Assembly: GCA_024402455.1 (NCBI GenBank) | Contig: JAKSTS010000065.1 | Span: forward strand, 1-9,715 | DNA from: Treponemataceae bacterium | GTDB taxonomy: Bacteria > Spirochaetota > Spirochaetia > Treponematales > Treponemataceae | Reading direction: 5' to 3' | Length of the DNA stretch: 9,715 nucleotides | Shown: positions 1 through 7,409 of the stretch, piece by piece | Numbering within the stretch: the stretch's first letter is position 1 | Layout: each line of letters begins with the position of its first letter | Position numbers and translations under genes: made by a program | The notes under the pieces: model-generated | Database searches by the model: none | What the model saw: only the letters and a program-made list of their open reading frames with translations | What the model was told of the DNA's origin: nothing

Positions 1-133
1 TGCAACCGAAGGCCTTGTAAATCGTTACGAACATTATGCACCTCATCAGGAATGGCGCCCAGAAACTCGTTTTGAGCAGAAAGGTCTTTCTGCTGACAGA
101 AAAATTTCTGAATTGATTTTTGAAAAAATATAA
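1..133 (+). CDS. C-terminal end of an unidentified protein (5' truncated by window edge)
   Basis: An open frame runs in from the left edge (first full codon at position 2) and stops at TAA 131-133, giving 43 visible residues. The tail is hydrophilic and charged, with WRPETRFEQKG in the middle and a helix-like end, RKISELIFEKI. There is no start in the window, no recognisable domain and no signature I can name, so I assign no function. The composition and codon use match the downstream ligA, and the stop lies only 49 nt before the ligA ATG with no terminator hairpin between them, so the two are probably co-transcribed. An antisense open frame over this area is less credible because the sense frame joins smoothly to the operon. 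Confidence 0.6.
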   Translation, partial: ATEGLVNRYEHYAPHQEWRPETRFEQKGLSADRKISELIFEKI

Positions 134-173
134 CGAACAAAACCTCCGTAAAAATCACTTGAAAATCTTTTTT

Positions 174-177
174 GAGG
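174..177 (+). promoter_or_regulatory. Shine-Dalgarno for ligA (GAGG)
   Basis: GAGG lies 5 nt before the ATG at 183. It decides the ligA start: an in-frame TTG at 120 would add 21 residues, overlap the end of the upstream gene and lack a comparable site, and the ligase family's N-terminal helix begins just after the ATG at 183. Confidence 0.7.
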
Positions 178-182
178 TTCCA

Positions 183-2129
183 ATGGCTGAATTAGAAAAA
201 ATTGAAGAACTTGCAGAAAAAATTGCAAAATATCAAAAATCTTATTATACAGGCGAAGCTGAAATTTCTGATGCTGAATTTGATGCTCTTTGGGATGAAT
301 TAAAGCAGCTCGCTCCGGAACATCCACTTTTACAGAAAATCGGTTCGGATATAGCAAAAGATGTTGTTTCCGGCGGAAATTTTGAAAAAGCCCGCCACCG
401 CATTCCTATGGGAAGTCAGGAAAAAGCAGCAAACCCTGAACAATTTTTAGCTTGGGCTGCAAAGCATAAATATGATGAATATCTTGTTGAATATAAACTT
501 GATGGTGCAAGCCTTGAATTGCAGTATGAAGCCGGAAAATTTTTAAAAGCAGTTACACGCGGTGACGGTGAAATAGGCGACGACATTACAAAAAATGTTT
601 TGAAAATGAAAGGGCTTGTTCCTGTTTTGGACGGTGCCTATACAGGTGGAGTTCGCGGCGAAGTAATAATGAGTCATGAAGTTCATAAAACTTTTTTTAG
701 TGACAAAACAAACTGCCGTAATGCTGCAAATGGCTTGATGAAGCGAAAAGACGGCGAAGGTTCAGAATATCTTGAAGTTATCTGTTACGATGCGTTCTTT
801 TCGGACTTTGGAAATGATGAACAGCCTTTTACAGATGAAAGCGGAAAGATGAAATGGCTTGCTAAAGCGGGTTTTAATACTGTTCCTGTAAAAATATGTG
901 TTTCTGCAGAAGATGTAATTGATTATAGGGCAGAAGTAATGGAAAACCGCAAAAATTTGCCTTTTGACATTGATGGTCTTGTAATAAAAAATAACCAGAT
1001 TGATATGGAAGATGCCCGAAGAAACAGACCTGACAAGCAGATTGCTTTTAAGTTCAGTCTTGAAGAAGCCGTATCAATTTTGCGCCGCGTTGTGTGGAAT
1101 GAAAATGGTGCAACTTATACACCTGTTGCAGAATTTGACACAGTTGAACTTGCCGGAACAAAAGTTTCTAGGGCAAGTCTTGTAAACCCAGATACAATAA
1201 AAAAACTTGGCATTGAAATTGGAAGTCATGTCGTTGTAACTAAACGCGGCGAAATTATTCCAAAAATTGAATATGTTCTGTCTGAAAAAAAAAACCTGCT
1301 CTTTTCTGAAACAATGCCAATTGAACTGCCGGAAACTTGTGCAGCCTGCGGTTCAAAACTTGTAAACGAAGGAACAAGACTTTATTGTCCTAATAAATCA
1401 TGTTCAAAACGTGTGCTTCATCAGCTTGAAAAATGGATTGATTCTGCAGATATCAGGGATTTGGGCACAACTTTGATTAGAGATCTTTTTGCTTCTGGTG
1501 ATGTAAAATCAATTTCGGATATTTATAAACTGAATGAAGCAACGCTTACAAAACATTTTCTAAATGAAGAAAGTCTTGAAAAAGATAAACAGTCTCTTGG
1601 TGCAAAAAAAGTGCTTGCTTCAATTGAGAAAAGCAGAAAAATAAGCCTTGAAAATTTTATTGCCGGTTTTGATATTGAAGGAATTGGTTCAACAATGGTT
1701 GAAAAACTTATTGCCGGCGGTTTTGATTCGCTTGAAAAATTGCAGAACGCAACAGAAGATGGCTTCTCGGCTGTTTATGGTTTTGCAGACATTACTTCGC
1801 ATACGCTTGCCGAAGGTCTAAAAGATTATGCAGATGAAATGAATTCTCTTGTTTCGGAAGGAACAATTTTGATTGAATCTGCTTCAAAAGAGAACCTTAG
1901 GCTTTCAGGCATGTCATTCTGTTTTACAGGCGAGCTTCATTCAATGAAACGGGCAGAGGCTGAAGCTTTGGTAAAAGCAAACGGTGGCACGTGCAAATCT
2001 TCTGTAACAAAAGATTTAACATATCTTGTAACAAATGACACATCTTCTGGTTCGACTAAAAATCAAAAAGCTTCAAGCTATGGCATTTCAATAATTGATG
2101 AAGAAAGTTTTCTTAAAATGGTGAAATAA
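183..2129 (+). CDS. ligA: NAD+-dependent DNA ligase LigA
   Basis: LigA seals 5'-phosphate/3'-OH nicks using NAD+, joining Okazaki fragments and finishing repair in the cytoplasm. The 648-residue product has the full family layout. The Ia domain (about 1-60) carries the Tyr-Tyr and ISDAEFD elements that bind the NMN half. The adenylation domain follows, with the nucleophile K105 in KLDG, TRGDG (125-129), RGE (158-160), DIDGLVIK (262-269) and AFKF (288-291). Then come an OB fold (about 310-366), a four-cysteine zinc finger (C386, C389, C402, C407), helix-hairpin-helix repeats (about 415-550) and a C-terminal BRCT domain (about 572-648). Nothing is missing. Length is slightly below the roughly 670 typical of the family. 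One oddity is PMGSQ (75-79), where most LigA have PMLSL. The gene follows an unidentified gene by 49 nt, and its stop overlaps the next start (TAATG). The identification is essentially certain. Confidence 0.97.
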   Translation: MAELEKIEELAEKIAKYQKSYYTGEAEISDAEFDALWDELKQLAPEHPLLQKIGSDIAKDVVSGGNFEKARHRIPMGSQEKAANPEQFLAWAAKHKYDEYLVEYKLDGASLELQYEAGKFLKAVTRGDGEIGDDITKNVLKMKGLVPVLDGAYTGGVRGEVIMSHEVHKTFFSDKTNCRNAANGLMKRKDGEGSEYLEVICYDAFFSDFGNDEQPFTDESGKMKWLAKAGFNTVPVKICVSAEDVIDYRAEVMENRKNLPFDIDGLVIKNNQIDMEDARRNRPDKQIAFKFSLEEAVSILRRVVWNENGATYTPVAEFDTVELAGTKVSRASLVNPDTIKKLGIEIGSHVVVTKRGEIIPKIEYVLSEKKNLLFSETMPIELPETCAACGSKLVNEGTRLYCPNKSCSKRVLHQLEKWIDSADIRDLGTTLIRDLFASGDVKSISDIYKLNEATLTKHFLNEESLEKDKQSLGAKKVLASIEKSRKISLENFIAGFDIEGIGSTMVEKLIAGGFDSLEKLQNATEDGFSAVYGFADITSHTLAEGLKDYADEMNSLVSEGTILIESASKENLRLSGMSFCFTGELHSMKRAEAEALVKANGGTCKSSVTKDLTYLVTNDTSSGSTKNQKASSYGISIIDEESFLKMVK

Positions 2130-2719
2130 TGAATTCGTATGTGAAAACAAGTTTTTTATTTGTTGTCTTTTTATTAATTTCCATTTTAACAGGCTGTGTT
2201 ATTGCATATAGCTTTCAATTTGTTTCGTGCAAGGCAGCTGCAGAACGCTTAGGAACTGTGCCTGCAATAAAGCCTGCGCGTTTTTTGGTTTATGGTTCAA
2301 GTTCAGATACAGTCAGCTGTCATTTTTCATTGTATGATAAAAATTCCAGGGAAATTGCTTCAATTGAACGGTCCTGGAACGGCGGCGCTTTGTATATTGA
2401 TTTTGCTACAGTAAAATTTGGAAAAACCGTCATGCAGTTTCCTGTCCGCATATATTCAGATTATTCAGAAGGTGGAGTTCAACTAAAGCGTTATTATTTA
2501 ATGGACGGAATTTGCAGAATTTATTCAAATTTTGGTGAAGAGCCACAGAAAGTAAAGGATATCGAGCGTTTATGTGTGTTTGCATTTACTTCATCAAAGT
2601 TTCCGTTTTATAGAAAATATACAAGCATAAAAACTGTAAGGCTTACTGCTATGCCTAAAGGCACAATTGGTGCAATATACATTGCAAGCGACGGTACAAT
2701 TTCGCTTCTTCCGGATTAA
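2129..2719 (+). CDS. Hypothetical membrane-anchored or lipoprotein, function unknown
   Basis: This 196-residue protein is not one I recognise. Its start ATG overlaps the ligA stop (TAATG), so translation is probably coupled to ligA. Only a weak GGTGA lies upstream. The N-terminus is a hydrophobic stretch (about residues 8-32) with a single Lys before it. LTGC at 20-23 fits a lipobox, which would make C23 the lipidated residue. However, hydrophobicity continues past the Cys (VIAYSFQFV), so an uncleaved transmembrane anchor is equally possible. The rest (about 35-196) looks beta-rich and extracytoplasmic, with many alternating aromatic and hydrophobic residues, four more cysteines and no catalytic motif I can name. 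The overlap with ligA need not mean a shared function. A convergent terminator follows 30 nt after the stop. Confidence 0.8.
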   Translation: MNSYVKTSFLFVVFLLISILTGCVIAYSFQFVSCKAAAERLGTVPAIKPARFLVYGSSSDTVSCHFSLYDKNSREIASIERSWNGGALYIDFATVKFGKTVMQFPVRIYSDYSEGGVQLKRYYLMDGICRIYSNFGEEPQKVKDIERLCVFAFTSSKFPFYRKYTSIKTVRLTAMPKGTIGAIYIASDGTISLLPD

Positions 2720-2749
2720 ACCGAAAAACTTGATTTTGACATGCAGGTT

Positions 2750-2790
2750 AAAAATAAGGGCAAAGTTTTTAAAACTTTGTCATTATTTTT
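2750..2790. terminator. Bidirectional Rho-independent terminator between convergent genes
   Basis: The arms at 2750-2768 and 2772-2790 form a 19-bp stem with one G-A mismatch and one G-U pair, closed by a 3-nt loop. The left arm starts with AAAAATAA and the right arm ends with TTATTTTT, so the RNA from either strand ends in a U-rich tract. It sits between the + strand hypothetical gene (stop at 2719) and the minus-strand M23 gene, whose stop codon (2789-2791) overlaps the last two bases of the stem. The core pairing is CAAAGTTT/AAACTTTG. Most of the stem is A/T, so strength rests on its length. Confidence 0.8.
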
Positions 2791-3727
2791 AATAAACCGG
2801 TGTTGAAATAAAAATATCCGGATCAATTGCTGTGCCTAAAAGACGCACTTCCCAGTGCAGGTGTGGACCTGTTGCAAGACCTGTTGCGCCAGATAAGCCG
2901 AGCCGTTCGCCTTGTTTTACAGATTGTCCGACTTCAACTTCTAGTTTGCTCATATGATAATAAAGCGAATAAAGACCTGGCATATGTTCAATGACTACAG
3001 ACCAGCCTGTTGAGATTCTGTCTTCTGCCATTACGACTTTGCCGTCTGCACATGCAGAAACAACTGTTCCAGTCGGAACGCCATAGTCGTAGCCATAATG
3101 CACGCTTGTTGAACTTTTGCCGTTTGAATAGGCATATACACGGCGGTCGCCGTAATATGCTGTGCGTCTTGTTGATGTTACAGGATATGAAAAAGTTCCG
3201 CTCATATATTGTGCGTCTTTGTCTGTAGAAAAAAGAATTTTATTCAGCCTGTCAATCTGGTCCATTCTTTTTGTTGAAGTGTCTGTTTTTATTGCTGTGT
3301 TTGTTTCATTTAATTCAAGTGTTTCGCTTAAAAAATCTTTGTCTAAAATTGAAACAGGAAAACTTTTTTCAAATGGAACATTTCCAAATGAACCTGTGAT
3401 GTTCAGGTTGAAATCTCCCGGTTTTATAAGTGAATCAATTGGCAGAATGCAGAGATATGTTCCAGGTTTGTTTTTTAGTGCATAGCATGTGCCGTTCGCA
3501 ATGCTTTTTGTGTTTCCAACGCGGATAAGCGTTGTTTTTACATTTTCGATTTTGACATTATTTGCTGCAAGTTTTATAAAAACAACATTGCCCGGATACG
3601 TTTTTGAAGTAACATTTATTGATACTGTTCCGTTTTTTGTTTTGAATGCAAAATCTTCTGCATAAACATTAAACGAAAAAATGAATGCAGTTAAAAACAA
3701 AATTATTTTTGCGCTTGTTTTTTTCAT
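2789..3727 (-). CDS. Secreted M23-family metallopeptidase (LytM/peptidoglycan endopeptidase-like)
   Basis: This is a zinc peptidase of the M23 family, which normally cuts peptide cross-links in peptidoglycan outside the cytoplasm. From the ATG it has 312 residues. A signal peptide (about 1-23) has two lysines, a hydrophobic core and a VYA cleavage site before Glu24. A beta-rich N-terminal region (about 25-130) and a linker with a short helical stretch (about 150-165) follow. The M23 domain (about 185-305) has all expected metal and catalytic residues: H210 and D214 in HYGYD, H258 in YYHMS, and H289/H291 in HLHWEV. It therefore looks active rather than a degenerate LytM regulator. The gene lies 43 nt after recJ with no terminator between and is probably transcribed with it. 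A TTG at 3734-3736, closer to the Shine-Dalgarno, would add three residues. The substrate is inferred from the family only. Confidence 0.93.
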   Translation of the reverse strand: MKKTSAKIILFLTAFIFSFNVYAEDFAFKTKNGTVSINVTSKTYPGNVVFIKLAANNVKIENVKTTLIRVGNTKSIANGTCYALKNKPGTYLCILPIDSLIKPGDFNLNITGSFGNVPFEKSFPVSILDKDFLSETLELNETNTAIKTDTSTKRMDQIDRLNKILFSTDKDAQYMSGTFSYPVTSTRRTAYYGDRRVYAYSNGKSSTSVHYGYDYGVPTGTVVSACADGKVVMAEDRISTGWSVVIEHMPGLYSLYYHMSKLEVEVGQSVKQGERLGLSGATGLATGPHLHWEVRLLGTAIDPDIFISTPVY

Positions 3728-3739
3728 AATATTCAAAAT

Positions 3740-3747
3740 CTCCTTTT
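3740..3747 (-). promoter_or_regulatory. Shine-Dalgarno of the M23 peptidase gene (AAAAGGAG)
   Basis: On the minus strand AAAAGGAG ends 12 nt before the ATG (3725-3727) and 3 nt before an in-frame TTG (3734-3736). One spacing is slightly long and the other slightly short, so the start is ambiguous by three residues. I prefer the ATG because it opens directly with the MKK of the signal peptide. Confidence 0.6.
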
Positions 3748-3770
3748 ATTAAAACCAAAACAGCATTAAT

Positions 3771-5900
3771 TTATTCACTTTTGTGAATGTCTGTAATTGT
3801 AAGCTGGGGAATTTCTGCGCCGTTAAAGCAGTTTCTGCCGACTGTAAAAACGGCATCAACCGAATCACCGATATCAAATTCGGTTTTTAATTTTTCGGCT
3901 GCATTCCAGTAAAGCGCCGGCCATTTGTTTGCGCCTGCACCAAGCGTAAGTTTCAAATGCTTTGCTTCAACTTTGCCCATAATGTCTGCGCTGATAAGTT
4001 TCAAATTTTTAGCCATAAAGCACAAAGTTGTATTAGATTCGCCGTAAGGTTCAAAACGGTCAACAATTTTTAATAAATCTGGTGTCATATAATTGTGCGG
4101 CAGTTCAGCATCTATTAAAATGTGCTCTTCGTCTGCACTTTGTGTAAACTCAATTGTGCATGCAATGTGCTTTACAGCTTCAAGAAATGCCGGAATGTTT
4201 TTGCGTTCAAGGCTAAAACCTGCTGCATATGCATGACCGCCATGATTTGTTAAAAGATGAGCACACTGTTCAAGCAGAGAAGAAACATCGTAACCGCGTG
4301 TTGAACGGATTGAACCGACTGCATTTTCTTCGTCTAGAAATGCAATTACAATAGAAGGCACTTTAAAATACTGTACAAGTTTTGTTGCAAGAATGCCTGT
4401 TACGCCACGGTGAACATGTTCGTCAACGGCAACTACAAGACTGTTGTTAAAATTTTCAAGTGATTCTGCGGCTTTTTTTTCAACAACCGGCCATACATCA
4501 AGACCAAGCTGTTTTCGTTCTTTGTTGAACTGAATCATCTGGTCTGCAAGTTCTGCACGTTTCAGCGGATCCTGCTCCAGAAAAAGTTCTACGCCTTTTT
4601 CCGGGTGTCCAAGTCTTCCGCCGGCATTAAGAACAGGCGTAATATTCCATGTTAAATCTGTTGTGCCTAAGTGTTTACCGAGTATATTCTGCCGTGCAAA
4701 AAGTTCAGAAAGTCCATAACGGACTTTGCCTTTGTTCATTGCATCAAGCCCTAGCTTTACAAGTATGCGGTTTTCGTCTTTTAAAGGCATCAAATCTGCA
4801 AGTGTTGCAAGGCAGACAAGCTGCAGATCTTGTTCATCTCTTGGCGAATAAAGCGAAATCTTTTTTTGAATGAAAGTAATGAAAATGTTGAAAAAACCGT
4901 CAAGTTCAGATGTCGTCTTTTCTGAAAATTTTGCAATTTTTGATTTTGGTGCAAGCCGCAAAAGACTCATGTTTGCAACGCTCGGAATTGTTTTTGCAAT
5001 TTCCGGTCTGATGTCCATCATGTTGAATTCTACGCCGTTTCCAAAAATCTTAGACAGCTGTTTTTTCTGCAAGTCTGCGTCCCAGACAAAAATCTGCTGA
5101 CCCTGCAGAAACGGCAGAAGCCGTGTCTGTGTAATAGAAACAAGACCTGGTGTAATTGTTTCGGCAATCCGGTCTGTTTCGCAGCAGTTTACGATTTTTA
5201 ATGCTTCAATACAGAATGCGTCATTTACGGGTCTTACGTTTAAAAGACAAATCTGCTGTTTATAAAGTTCGTTTTTCGAAAATCTTAGTGCACTTATAAA
5301 TTTATATGCTACGCCGCAACCTGCAAGACCGTCAAACGGATAACCTGAGGCTGAAACTTTTGGGTTTATTATAATTGCAGGTGAGGGCAGTTCTTCCTGC
5401 GGATTGTGATGGTCAAGAACAATGACATCAATTCCAAGTCTTGCTGCATGAGCTATTTCTGCGTTGTTTGCAATGCCGCAGTCAACCGTTATGATTAACG
5501 AGCCATAATCTTTTGCAAATTCATCAACAGCCTGTATTGTAAGTCCATAAGGATCATCTCCTTGTGGAATTCTCCAGCTTACATCAATCTGCATGTCTTT
5601 TAGTGCTTCATACAGAATTGTCGTGCTTGTAATGCCGTCTGCGTCTCTGTCACCAAAAATCAGGACTTTTTCGCCTTCTTCGGCTGCATCTATAACGCGG
5701 TCAACTGCATCTTCCATTGACGAAAAGCAAAATGGACTGTGGAGGTATCTCGAATCGTTTTCTAAAAAATAAAGTATATCATTTCCGTTTGTAATGCCAC
5801 GGCGTGCAAGAATTGCAGCAGTCAATGCATCACATTGATAGCGGTCATGAATTTCTTTGACCACTTCACGGGCAACTTCCTTTTTTTCCCAAATTTTCAT
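3771..5900 (-). CDS. recJ: Single-stranded-DNA-specific 5'-3' exonuclease RecJ, with a large internal insertion
   Basis: RecJ degrades single-stranded DNA 5'-3' in recombination, gap repair and mismatch repair. The 709 residues carry the family motifs in order: DRDADG (84-89), VDCG (139-142), DHH (163-165), GCGVAYKF (194-201), TLADLMPL (366-373), LNAGGRLG (424-431), the DHHA1 motif around GGH (554-556), and a C-terminal OB-like domain (about 592-705). The metal-binding aspartates and histidines are intact. Between GCGVAYKF and TLADLMPL there are about 160 residues where a typical RecJ has about 30-35, so the protein carries an insert of roughly 125 residues without a domain I can name. This, not a C-terminal extension, explains the length. 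The start chosen is the ATG at 5900. A TTG at 5927 would add nine residues and has a GAGG 9 nt upstream, so it cannot be excluded. It is followed closely by the M23 gene. Confidence 0.95.
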   Translation of the reverse strand: MKIWEKKEVAREVVKEIHDRYQCDALTAAILARRGITNGNDILYFLENDSRYLHSPFCFSSMEDAVDRVIDAAEEGEKVLIFGDRDADGITSTTILYEALKDMQIDVSWRIPQGDDPYGLTIQAVDEFAKDYGSLIITVDCGIANNAEIAHAARLGIDVIVLDHHNPQEELPSPAIIINPKVSASGYPFDGLAGCGVAYKFISALRFSKNELYKQQICLLNVRPVNDAFCIEALKIVNCCETDRIAETITPGLVSITQTRLLPFLQGQQIFVWDADLQKKQLSKIFGNGVEFNMMDIRPEIAKTIPSVANMSLLRLAPKSKIAKFSEKTTSELDGFFNIFITFIQKKISLYSPRDEQDLQLVCLATLADLMPLKDENRILVKLGLDAMNKGKVRYGLSELFARQNILGKHLGTTDLTWNITPVLNAGGRLGHPEKGVELFLEQDPLKRAELADQMIQFNKERKQLGLDVWPVVEKKAAESLENFNNSLVVAVDEHVHRGVTGILATKLVQYFKVPSIVIAFLDEENAVGSIRSTRGYDVSSLLEQCAHLLTNHGGHAYAAGFSLERKNIPAFLEAVKHIACTIEFTQSADEEHILIDAELPHNYMTPDLLKIVDRFEPYGESNTTLCFMAKNLKLISADIMGKVEAKHLKLTLGAGANKWPALYWNAAEKLKTEFDIGDSVDAVFTVGRNCFNGAEIPQLTITDIHKSE

Positions 5901-5907
5901 ATATAAA

Positions 5908-5913
5908 AATATA
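5908..5913 (-). promoter_or_regulatory. Candidate -10 element of recJ, 7 nt before its ATG
   Basis: Minus-strand TATATT (5913 down to 5908) lies 7 nt before the ATG at 5900, and no Shine-Dalgarno precedes that ATG. If it is a real -10 box, transcription would begin at or next to the start codon. There is no good -35 match at the right distance (only TTCCAT with a 17-nt spacer), and the region is A/T-rich, so chance matches are easy. The strong terminator just upstream implies that recJ needs a promoter of its own here. Confidence 0.4.
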
Positions 5914-5934
5914 ATGGATATTGGCAAAAAATGG

Positions 5935-5953
5935 AACCTCTAAAAATGAGGTT
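5935..5953 (-). other. Small inverted repeat between the deoA terminator and recJ
   Basis: AACCTC (5935-5940) and GAGGTT (5948-5953) form a 6-bp perfect stem with a 7-nt loop. On the minus strand it is followed by CCA and six T, so it could be a weak second terminator for the deoA transcript. It also holds the GAGG that would serve a recJ start at the TTG 5927. It could be chance. Confidence 0.35.
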
Positions 5954-5964
5954 TGTGTCTGAAG

Positions 5965-6018
5965 AAAAAAAACTGGTGCTTTATATCATTTTGTGCAAAT
6001 AAGATATAAACGCACCAG
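5965..6018 (-). terminator. Strong Rho-independent terminator of the recO-deoA operon
   Basis: Read on the minus strand, a left arm CTGGTGC + G + TTTATATC (6018-6003) pairs with GATATAAAGCACCAG (5987-5973). This is a 15-bp stem with a single bulged base and a 15-nt loop, followed at once by eight T (5972-5965). The hairpin begins 39 nt after the deoA stop. It should end the recO-deoA transcript and insulate recJ from it. Confidence 0.88.
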
Positions 6019-6056
6019 CTTTAACCTGTTTATAAAAATTATGTCAAAATAAGAAA

Positions 6057-7385
6057 CTAAGATTCAATTGTCTTTAGAATAAGCTTCTTTTTCATTCTTT
6101 CATCCGGCTGCTGACTGTATGTAAGTGCACTTTTCAAGATAGGTTCAGCAGTTTTTAAGCTTTCGTCAGATTTGCCGAAAACTTCCATTATCAGGTCGCC
6201 TTTTTTTACTTTGTCGCCTGAAATTTTGTGCAGAATCATGCCTGCATCTGCACAGACAGATTCATCTGTTTTGTTGCGGCCGACACCAAGTGAACAGCCT
6301 GCAATGCCTGTTTTGTAAGCTTCAACATAAAGATAGCCGTCTTGTTCTGCAAAAATTTCTGTTTTATATTTGCTTCGCCTTTTACCAAGCTCTTTTTGAA
6401 GCTGTTCTGCATTGCCGCCCTGTGCATCTACATTTTTATAGAAAAGTTCCAGAGCTTTTCCGCTTTCAAGTGCTTTTTTGCAAAGTTCAAAACCTTCATC
6501 CAATGTTTTTGCTTTTCCGCCAAGCACACACATCCATGCACAGAATGTATTTGTAAGTTCCATAACATCTTTTGGGCCTTTTCCTTCAAGGCATTCGACT
6601 GTTTCTTCAATTTCGAGGAAGTTGCCGATTTTATAGCCTAAAGGCGTGTTCATGTTTGTCAAAATGGCAGTGGCTTTTTTGTTCATGGTTTTTAATGTGT
6701 TGACCATGCTGACTGCAAGTTGTTCTGCGGCTTCTTCTGTTTTCATAAATGCGCCCGAACCATATTTTACGTCAAGAACAAATGCATCTGAACCTTCGGC
6801 AACTTTTTTTGAAAGAATGCTTGCCGTAATCAATGGAATTGATTCAACTGTTCCTGTTACGTCACGTAAAGCATAAAGCAGACGGTCAGCAGGAACAATT
6901 TCTTTTGTCTGACCTGTCATTGCAAAACCACATTCGCTTAAGATTTTTTTGAATTCATTTTGATTAAGCGAAACATTAAAGCCTTTTATTGATTCAAGTT
7001 TGTCGAGAGTTCCGCCTGTGTGCCCAAGTGCCCTGCCGCTCATCATTGGAACTTTTACGCCACATGCAGCTGCCAGTGGAGCAAGCGGCAGGGAAATTTT
7101 ATCTCCGACACCGCCTGTTGAATGTTTGTCAACAAAAGGACCATTTATTCCAGAAAGGTCAAATGTTAAACCAGAATGAAGCATAATGTCTGTTAATATG
7201 CCTGTTTCTTGAAATGTCATGCCGTTAAAATAAACGGACATAAGCCATGAAGCAATCTGATAATCAGGAATATTGCCGTTAACGTAACCGTTAATCAAAA
7301 AGGAAAGCTCTTCTCTTGAAAGTTCTTCTCCTTTTGGGTTTAACAGATTTCCTCTTTTTTTTGTGATTAAATCTACTGCCCGCAT
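6057..7385 (-). CDS. deoA: Thymidine phosphorylase (pyrimidine nucleoside phosphorylase family)
   Basis: This enzyme splits a pyrimidine deoxynucleoside with phosphate into free base and deoxyribose-1-phosphate, for cytosolic salvage and catabolism. The 442 residues are full length for the family. VDKHSTGGVGDK (85-96) is the phosphate-binding loop. The family signature SGRALGHTGGTLDKLE (116-131) follows, then RDVTGTVESIPLITAS (174-189) with the base-contacting residues expected at R174, S189 and K193. The C-terminal domain spans about 345-442. M114 precedes the signature where, as I recall, Met marks thymidine phosphorylases and Lys the broader Bacillus-type pyrimidine nucleoside phosphorylases, which favours deoA over pdp. 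It starts 24 nt after recO with a very strong Shine-Dalgarno and is followed by a strong terminator, so it is the last gene of a recO-deoA operon. The family is certain; the exact base and sugar preference is inferred. Confidence 0.94.
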   Translation of the reverse strand: MRAVDLITKKRGNLLNPKGEELSREELSFLINGYVNGNIPDYQIASWLMSVYFNGMTFQETGILTDIMLHSGLTFDLSGINGPFVDKHSTGGVGDKISLPLAPLAAACGVKVPMMSGRALGHTGGTLDKLESIKGFNVSLNQNEFKKILSECGFAMTGQTKEIVPADRLLYALRDVTGTVESIPLITASILSKKVAEGSDAFVLDVKYGSGAFMKTEEAAEQLAVSMVNTLKTMNKKATAILTNMNTPLGYKIGNFLEIEETVECLEGKGPKDVMELTNTFCAWMCVLGGKAKTLDEGFELCKKALESGKALELFYKNVDAQGGNAEQLQKELGKRRSKYKTEIFAEQDGYLYVEAYKTGIAGCSLGVGRNKTDESVCADAGMILHKISGDKVKKGDLIMEVFGKSDESLKTAEPILKSALTYSQQPDERMKKKLILKTIES

Positions 7386-7390
7386 GTTTT

Positions 7391-7398
7391 CCTCCTTT
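7391..7398 (-). promoter_or_regulatory. Shine-Dalgarno of deoA (AAAGGAGG)
   Basis: Minus-strand AAAGGAGG ends 5 nt before the deoA ATG (7383-7385). It is the best ribosome-binding site in the window and fixes the start. It lies in the 24-nt gap after recO. Confidence 0.85.
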
Positions 7399-7409
7399 GC
7401 GGCTTATGC

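Noticed and set aside
120..182. An extended LigA N-terminus starting at TTG 120
   Set aside because: It would overlap the upstream gene's end and add 21 residues outside the family's normal start, whereas ATG 183 has a well-spaced GAGG.
46..357. A 103-residue antisense open frame over the start of ligA
   Set aside because: It lies opposite the end of the upstream gene and the conserved N-terminal domain of LigA, and has no ribosome-binding site or recognisable content; it is a shadow of the sense genes.
5642..5660. DRDADG in RecJ motif I, with Arg where Tyr or Phe is common
   Set aside because: The metal-binding aspartates are all kept, and a single change at the second position is not enough to suggest altered activity.
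5965..6018. The long hairpin with a 15-nt loop considered as a riboswitch or regulatory RNA
   Set aside because: The eight-T tract directly after the stem and its place behind deoA fit a plain terminator, and no alternative pairing or aptamer-like conservation is visible.
6990..7040. SGRALGHTGGT in the phosphorylase instead of the usual SGRGLGHTGGT
   Set aside because: The family signature allows Ala at this position, so it is normal variation and not a lost catalytic feature.
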